Source of the DNA: Corbicula japonica
Taxonomy: Eukaryota; Mollusca; Bivalvia; Venerida; Cyrenidae
Reading direction: 5' to 3'
DNA: 64,000 bases
Assembly (NCBI GenBank): GCA_038501625.1
Contig: JAZAYU010000001.1
Location: 5,969,457-6,033,456, forward strand
The translations under genes and the position numbers were made by a program. The notes beneath the pieces were generated by a model, which did no database searches, was not told where the DNA came from, and saw only the letters and a list, made by a program, of their open reading frames with translations. The first letter of the stretch is position 1. The number at the start of each line of letters is the position of its first letter. Positions 58,401 through 64,000 of the stretch are shown here, in pieces.

Positions 58401-61400
58401 ATAACCTTCAGGCTAGATGACCACAAGGGCAAACATCAATAAAAGTTTTGTTTTTTTTACTGAAGAGTCTGAGCCCATTACCTCATTTGCATCCCCTCTA
58501 ACAGACATACAAAGATCTCTGTATTAACCCTTTCCCATAGATACACCTTAATTGCAAGGGCGAATAGTTTAGATCCAGATCAGCTGGCACATCCGTGCCG
58601 TTTGATCAGGATCTAAACTGTTCGCTTTTTGATTTGTTAGGTTATTTCGGACCAAAATGCGACCAGTGCAGATCCTGATCAGACGGCACAGATGTTCCAG
58701 CTGATCTGGATCTACACTGGTCACACATGCGTAAAAATGCGTATTTTCACTTACCACAAGACTATCATCTCACTGCAGTTTCAGGCATCCCAATGTTACA
58801 GTCTGTGCCCGTTATCTCAAGCCTATCCTACCATGCAGACTTAATATTGGCACATCAAACCTTTCCACTCTTCCCCTTCATTTTTGAAGCCTATTCCCTA
58901 TTGCAGACACAAAAGGATCCCTGAATTTACACCCAGGTGTTTTTTTGGTTGATTTTAAATTCTATTTTTTTTATGTTCTTAATGGCAATACATACTTTTT
59001 TCCCAATTTGGGAAGAAAAATTCCCAACTGAATCAAAACAAACATTATTTAAGAAAAAAGGCACAATCTGCATCATTTGTTTCTTAAACACAGAAATTCT
59101 TGACAATATGTTTGGCAATAAAAAGTAGCAGATAACAGTCAAATTCCCAAAATCTGGCAAAACAAGGCGAAAAGTTCAAATTCCAGGGATAATGGTCAAT
59201 TTCCAAACTGGTGAAAAAAGGCACTGCAATCTGAAAGTCTTTTCTATCGAGAAGACACCCAAGGATTTTTTTTATACTTAGTCCCTTATCTCATCCCTTT
59301 TTCCCTCAGATCCCCTTATTTACAGTCCCAGTTACTTCTCTCGAGCCTTTGCCCAAGGTTATAAAACTAAGCATGGAAACCAGTCTCAAATCTCAAGCAT
59401 CTGATTGGCTGAAATGGCGACCAGTCGCCATTTCAGCCAATCTGATACTTGAGATTTGAGACTGGTTTCCAAACTCAGTTTTATAACCTTCAGCCCTTTC
59501 CTCTCCTGCAGGCTCAACAGTCTTAGCCACTATCCAGAAGACTCTCCTAGATTCCTGTATTTACAGTTTGTGAACCTTTCCTAAAGTCTCTCCCAGTGGC
59601 AGACCCTCAAGGAGACTGTTTGACTGTGTTTGCCTGTAAGATTTGTGCACTTTAGCTAAACTATCCTCTCCTGCAGTCTCCAGGATCCATGCATTGACAG
59701 TCTGTGCCTCTTTCCTCAAGCCTATTCCCTCTAGCAGACTCCTGAATCGACTTATCTACAGTTGGGAACAGGTAACAAAAGGACTTTTTCATCCAAGTAC
59801 TAATGTACTAGACACTTACCTTACTGCTGCAAACAAGTTGTCTCCCTTAGGTGATATTATGCAGTCATTTTTTGCAGAGTTTGTTCCAACCAATGCAGGC
59901 ATATCCTTAGGGTCATCCCTGAAGTAAAATTTACAAACCACAAACTATACAACCTGAAATTTACAAGTGAAGCTGACTAGATTTAATATTACTGTTAACA
60001 AAAATTGCTTTAGTAAGATTTCATTGGGTCCAAGTGTGTAGAATTATTTTTTAAAAGTGTAAAAATGGCCATTTTGTTGTGCATTCACATACTGAATAGG
60101 GTGTATTCAAAGATTAATTTATGCTGTTTTAAACCTCGAGTTTAACTGTTTAACCTTAACATGGCTTTTTCAGGGTTTTAAAGGAAAAAGGCCCAAATTT
60201 GGAATTTTTTACACAGTAAAATGTTGAATTTGGGGAATAGTTTAATTTGGGGAAAAAATAATGACAACTGAATCAATTGGGGATCGTGAAGCAGTTTTAA
60301 AAGTGAGTAGAACAGCACGACATATTCTTTGAATAGTCAAGCTAAAGTAATTCAAACCTTGATTTATAGCCAGGTTCAATTCATTGTAAGGAAATATGTT
60401 TTATCAATATATTTTGTTTTAACTTTATTTACATATATGTTAATCAAACTGACCTGAAGTAGCCAACATGGAACTGGGTTGAATCATCACCTCTTAGAAC
60501 AGTCTGAAACTCAGGTGGGTCATAATAGTACCTCCAATGAAGCAAGTAGTTTGGTTTTTTTCCATGCCTGTTTTTCTTGACATTTTTGTGCTTGCCGGCT
60601 AGAATGTCAAACGGCCCAACCAGCTGGAGTCCTGTACTGTCCCACAATGCATCTGTAGAACAGAAATATAATATGCACCAGGGCTTTGTTACCCACCTGC
60701 TGACACAAAAGATCTTCATTGCACTGAAAATAACAAAGGGCCACAACTCTGGTAAAAATCAATTGCAAAATGCCTCCTAAAATGTCATCTACACATTCTG
60801 TCTGATAATCTGCTTCCCACTTCAATATACTATATGGACATTTACTCATTCTCTTTGCAAGTTTAAGGATGATTTCTACCTTTTACTTCATTCATTGATG
60901 TTTTCAATACAAATATGAAGACAAAAATTAATATGGTGGTTTACATTTTTGTTTTTGTGCTAGGATCAATTATTTGACCCTAGTATCTGAGATGCATGAC
61001 AGTGATCAGTAAGTATGATGAGTAAGTATCACCAAACATTCAAACAATCACAAGAAGATTATTGTGCTAACTACTTAATTACCCTATATTAAATACCTGT
61101 GGGATTTTCTGGGTTCTCTCTCTTGCAAAAGTCCCAGAAATGATAGAAATCTTCTGGCATTTCTACAAGAAATTTCTGTTTAATGTTTTCCCGTATATCA
61201 AGTGGTGATTCTGGCAAGTTGTCATCATCATCAACATCATCGTCATGAACTGTACACACCTTGTCCACTTCTTCTGAGTGATAAAACAATAAAAAATTCT
61301 ACAGATGCCAGTTAACCCTTTCCTCCAATACCATAGACGCACCTTTATTGCGTGGGCGAACAGTTTAGATCCAGATCAGCCAGCACATCCATGCCCTCTG

Positions 61401-62572
61401 ATCAGGATCTAAACTGTTCACTTTTTTATTTGTTAGGTTATTTCTGATCAAAATGCGACCAGTGCAGATCCTGATCAGAAGGCACGGTTGTGCTGGCTGA
61501 TCTGGGTCTACACTGGTCGCACATGCATTAAAATATGTATATATGGAGGAAAGGGTTTATAAATGTGTTTTTTTATTTAGAAAACACACTCACAAATCTT
61601 ATAATGAAAATTAAACTCCATTTAATAAATTTAGGGGTAATATATATGCACTAGAAATGGACAGCAGAGTTACATTAAAACTCCCTCTTACTCTATCTTT
61701 GATGCCTGAACAAAGTTCCTCTTACAGCTTACATCTTTTTAGTTAAGCTCTGTGCAAGGAAAGTCCATAAAAGGGAATATCTTAAGGAAATATATCTCAG
61801 AGTTATGGTTCTTGTGCAATACACTCCGTCTCTTACAGTTTGAAGTATAGGACCTTAAGACTTGTAGATTTTCTGTCTGGACATAGTTTATACTTAAAAT
61901 ATAACAAGGGCATATAAATAAAATATCACATAGCATTGCACCCTGTCTGACCAAGATCTATGTGGTGTTGACAAAGTTTGCAGTTAATAAGTTTAAGGCT
62001 TGACACCATGGATGCAATTTTTGCATAGGTTGACAGTGTTGTCTGATCTACAGTGTTTACTTCATGGTCAGAAATAACCTAACAAATCTAAAACCAAACA
62101 GTGTCAAGCCTGATCTAAATCTACACTGGTCACCCATGTGACAAAAGGGCTGAAGGTTATAAAGCTGAGATTGGAAACCAGTCTCAAATCTCAAGCATCT
62201 GATTGGCTGAAATGGCGACTGGTAGCCATTTCAGCCAATCAGATGCTTAAGATTTGAGACTGGTTTCCTAACTCAGTTTTATAACCATCAGCCAAGGCCT
62301 ATCCATGGAGTAAAGAGTTAAACCAACATAAATAAAGCAACTCATAATCAGAGAAAAGCAAGTCCATAGCAAAAGATTAGCAGCACAAGCCAACAACCTG
62401 GATCTGGACAGCTCTTTTCAGGTGATGTTCCATTCTTGATGTCATCCTCTTCATCACTCACTTCATGCTCAACTTTATCCTTTTTCTTCCCAAAGAAGTC
62501 ATCAAGGGTTTTCCCTTTGCCTTTAGCAGTTTCTTCCTTCTTTTGCTTTTTTCTCTGTGGTTCTTTCTTTTC
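55108..62572 (-). CDS. HPF1: histone PARylation factor 1, 5' end outside the window
   Basis: Six in-phase GT-AG exons (62398-62572, 61097-61273, 60454-60652, 59820-59918, 57989-58230, 55108-55412) give 398 residues plus a stop. HPF1 binds PARP1/2 and completes their active site so that ADP-ribose is placed on serine during DNA-damage signalling. Recognisable segments in order are [90 protein letters not shown] and [20 protein letters not shown]. The Glu of FANDECDYG (codon 55299-55297) corresponds to the catalytic Glu of human HPF1. The first ~60 residues seen are a charged tail with a PIP-box-like TLDDFF. Many invertebrate homologues begin with a PBZ zinc finger, which would lie beyond 62572. 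Introns are full of fold-back and CCCTTTCC elements. No lesions are seen. Confidence 0.95.
55628..56620. mobile_element. mariner-type relic, rearranged
   Basis: TACGAGGGTTGTTCGGAAAG at 55628 looks like a mariner terminal repeat. On the plus strand, near 56130-56200, [14 protein letters not shown] resembles the linker before the mariner helix-turn-helix. At about 56380-56590, fragments in two frames ([27 protein letters not shown]...[14 protein letters not shown]) match the mariner C-terminal DDD/YSPDLAP region. On the minus strand, 55671-55922 reads [18 protein letters not shown], also helix-turn-helix-like, which implies an inversion or two fragments. A poly-G run (56103-56115) and many stops show it is dead. 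It lies in the last HPF1 intron. Confidence 0.6.
56911..57110. mobile_element. CCCTTTCC MITE, decayed copy
   Basis: CCCCTTTCCTCCATTGACAC, then GTGTAGATCCAGATCAGC and GATCCTGATCAGACAGAACG. The right terminus is lost. In the last HPF1 intron. Confidence 0.75.
57111..57830. repeat. ~144-bp tandem repeat with GGACGGAC tail
   Basis: TTTGATGAAGAAATATTAAG recurs at 57121, 57267, 57410 and 57553. Each unit has GGCAAAGTTATAGCCAA and CAAATGTGACCTTGACCTAA. It ends with GACGGACAGACAGACGAACG, which is common at the end of bivalve-type repeats. In the last HPF1 intron. Confidence 0.88.
57989..58230 (-). CDS. HPF1: HPF1 exon e
   Basis: 242 nt. A Lys-rich helical region ([20 protein letters not shown]) precedes [20 protein letters not shown] and [14 protein letters not shown] full fold-back element begins only 38 bp upstream of its acceptor. 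Confidence 0.95.
58269..58413. mobile_element. HPF1: fold-back element, copy 7 (full length)
   Basis: GCCCAAGGTTATAAAACTGA faces TCAGTTTTATAACCTTCAGG, with a near-perfect ~70-bp stem. It sits next to the exon e acceptor, in the zone expected to hold the branch point. Confidence 0.93.
58528..58745. mobile_element. CCCTTTCC MITE, right end lost
   Basis: TTAA at 58524-58527 precedes CCCTTTCCCATAGATACACC. The interior GATCCAGATCAGCTGGCACA is well kept. It breaks off after CACACATGCGTAAAAATGCG. Confidence 0.82.
59351..59495. mobile_element. fold-back element, copy 8 (full length)
   Basis: GCCCAAGGTTATAAAACTAA faces TCAGTTTTATAACCTTCAGC. In the HPF1 intron between exons d and e. Confidence 0.93.
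59820..59918 (-). CDS. HPF1: HPF1 exon d
   Basis: 99 nt, [20 protein letters not shown] then [12 protein letters not shown]. Acceptor TACTTCAG, donor AAG|GTAAGT. Confidence 0.93.
60454..60652 (-). CDS. HPF1: HPF1 exon c
   Basis: 199 nt, [20 protein letters not shown] through [20 protein letters not shown] and STQFHVGYF. Acceptor TTCTACAG, donor AG|GTCAGT. Confidence 0.95.
61097..61273 (-). CDS. HPF1: HPF1 exon b
   Basis: 177 nt. It has an acidic stretch ([17 protein letters not shown]), then the start of the conserved domain, [28 protein letters not shown] element ends 43 bp upstream of its acceptor. Confidence 0.93.
61316..61555. mobile_element. CCCTTTCC MITE, copy of 240 bp
   Basis: TTAA (61312-61315), then CCCTTTCCTCCAATACCATA; the right end is TATATGGAGGAAAGGG followed by TTTA. 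Both termini are present. In the HPF1 intron next to exon b. Confidence 0.85.
62010..62320. mobile_element. CCCTTTCC MITE, interrupted by a fold-back element
   Basis: The left part ends TCTACACTGGTCACCCATGT near 62139. The right terminus CCATGGAGTAAAGAGTTAA resumes at about 62305, on the other side of the fold-back copy at 62149-62293. Confidence 0.65.
62149..62293. mobile_element. fold-back element, copy 9 (nested)
   Basis: GCTGAAGGTTATAAAGCTGA faces TCAGTTTTATAACCATCAGC. It is inserted in an older CCCTTTCC element, so the fold-back family moved later. Confidence 0.9.
62398..62572 (-). CDS. HPF1: HPF1 exon a (charged N-terminal region, partial gene start)
   Basis: 175 nt, starting in phase 0 after a TTTACAG acceptor. 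It reads [20 protein letters not shown], then [11 protein letters not shown] and an acidic run (SDEEDD). KTLDDFF resembles the FEN1 PIP box but lacks the leading Gln. There is no Met, so at least one exon is upstream. Confidence 0.8.
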
Positions 62573-62629
62573 CTGTAAAAAATGTATGACAGTATTAACT
62601 ATTTATTCCATATATTATGTATTTTCTTG

Positions 62630-62712
62630 TACATACAAACAGTGTAGATTGAGATCAGCTAGCACATATGTGCCATCTGATCAGGATCTACACTGTTTGC
62701 TTTTTGCTAAAA
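62630..62712. mobile_element. CCCTTTCC MITE fragment
   Basis: GTGTAGATTGAGATCAGCTA, then CATCTGATCAGGATCTACAC. Short internal piece just upstream of HPF1 exon a. Confidence 0.6.
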
Positions 62713-63379
62713 CATAATATAAGGAATCGAAAAGCAGCATTAGTCTATGGATAACAGTTACATTGTATATTCAATGGAAAGAAGAGTAAAACACTGCATA
62801 GGAATCTCAGTTAATCTGTAAATTCCCTATATAATTTATTTAGCAAATTTTGGGCATGTGATTGGCAATTCCAAAATATTAGGACAGTGAGAACTACAAT
62901 CGAATGGTTCGGAACGGTGTGCCGACAGAATTCTTCCTGTTCCAGCGCTATAGGTGATGTAAAATGGAATTGGTCAGTGATTTACACTACATTAAAGTAT
63001 GATTAAACCGCATTATTTTTTGACATTCTGATTTTGCCATAAAATAAGATAGTTGTTACACTTCAGTACTGTGCCAAGAACTTCACCAGCAGAAATAACA
63101 AAATTTGTGTTGTCTAAAAACTAAGAAAACTTAGTTGAACTATAAAGTATGGCTTCTTTAGACTCTAAACAAGAGCTGTCACTTGAAATTGACATATGCC
63201 CCTGAAATGCAGCTTTGAAATCGAATAGGTATACATATATAATTAATAAACATATGTAATGAAAAATATGCTTGTGGAAGACAAAGCATACAGCATGCAT
63301 ATAATGTGAAAGATGAAAGGATCATATGTTTCAAGTCTGTAGTAAATATAAAATAAATAATGTTAAATATTACAGCCTG
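62713..63379. other. no gene seen
   Basis: No Met-containing or zinc-finger exon for HPF1 could be found here on the minus strand. Confidence 0.45.
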
Positions 63380-64000
63380 GACAAGATTTTTCTATTTTTA
63401 GTAACAGTGACCTAGTTTTTGACCCCAGGTGACCCATATTCAAACTCGTCCATTTAATAACTGGGACATATGTCCTGACCAAGTTTCTTTACAATCTGAC
63501 AATCAGAGTAAAAATGTGACCACTATAGTATTAACAAGAAAATTCTATTTTTAGTAACAGTGACCTAATTTTTGGACCCAGATGACCCATATTCGAACTC
63601 GTCCGAGAAATCATTGGGACAAACATCCTGACCAAGTTTCATGACAATCGGAGCAAAAATGTGACCGCAAGAGTGTTAACAAGAAAATTCTATTTTTAGT
63701 AACAGTGACTTAGTTTTTGGACCCAGATGACCCGTATTCAAACTCGTCCGAGAAATCATTGGGACAAACATCCTGACCAAGTTTCATGACAATCGGAGCA
63801 AAAATGTGACCGCTAGAGTGTTAACAAGAAAATTCTATTTTTAGTAACAGTGACCTAGTTTTTGGACCCAGATGACCCATATTTGAACTCGTCCGACAAA
63901 TCATTGGGACAAACATCCTGACCAAGTTTCATAATAATCGGAGCAAAAATGTGACCGCTAGAGTGTTAACGATAAAATTCTATTTTAAGTAACAGTGACC
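63380..64000. repeat. 145-bp tandem repeat, running off the window
   Basis: AATTCTATTTTTAGTAACAG starts at 63541, 63686, 63831 and 63976, an exact 145-bp period, after a diverged first unit at about 63388. Each unit has GACCCAGATGACCC and CATCCTGACCAAGTTTCAT. It shares the AGTAACAGTGACCT core with the array at 1-719. Confidence 0.93.

Overview
The window is animal nuclear DNA that is AT-rich, gene-poor and dense in transposons. It holds two conserved intron-containing host genes, both on the minus strand: a complete transgelin / muscle-protein-20-like gene (36009-41262) and most of HPF1, the histone PARylation factor 1 that partners PARP1 (55108-62572, first exon outside the window). Short exons, GT-AG introns, RNA-polymerase-III tRNA signals and ~145-160 bp tandem repeats carrying AGTAACAGTGACCTTGACC-type motifs or GGACGGACGGAC-type tracts suggest a marine or freshwater bivalve mollusc. 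That assignment is an inference from repeat style and gene type, not from a search.

Layout. 1-720 is a 303-bp higher-order tandem repeat. 5476-20828 holds two same-orientation IS3EU-like DDE transposons only about 60 bp apart, each pairing a minus-strand integrase-like transposase with a decayed plus-strand passenger gene. The second one is broken by a 3169-bp unclassified transposon (16464-19632) whose ends are opposed arrays of a 15-bp motif, AGACATTTCAACCCC, flanked by an 8-bp target duplication (AAACTATT). That intruder carries its own nested insertions. 22109-23356 is a TA-flanked element with GGGGAGACCGGGG ends, and 23499-24285 is a truncated LINE reverse transcriptase. 26912-29245 is a Ginger-like DD35E integrase fused to an OTU cysteine-protease domain, interrupted by one in-frame TAG.

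30.1-35 kb and 41-48 kb hold many short inverted-repeat elements: TA-, TTA- and TTAA-flanked MITEs, a 184-bp palindrome and a 2.1-kb long-inverted-repeat element. A tRNA-Ala(TGC) gene lies at 50269-50340.

Within and around the two host genes there are at least nine copies of a 100-145 bp fold-back element and several copies of a TTAA-flanked CCCTTTCC element, mostly in introns. The window ends in a 145-bp tandem repeat. The strongest candidates for undescribed biology are the motif-array transposon that splits the IS3EU transposase, the IS3EU elements with their passenger gene, the integrase-OTU fusion, and a FEN1-like PIP-box motif in the N-terminal exon of HPF1.
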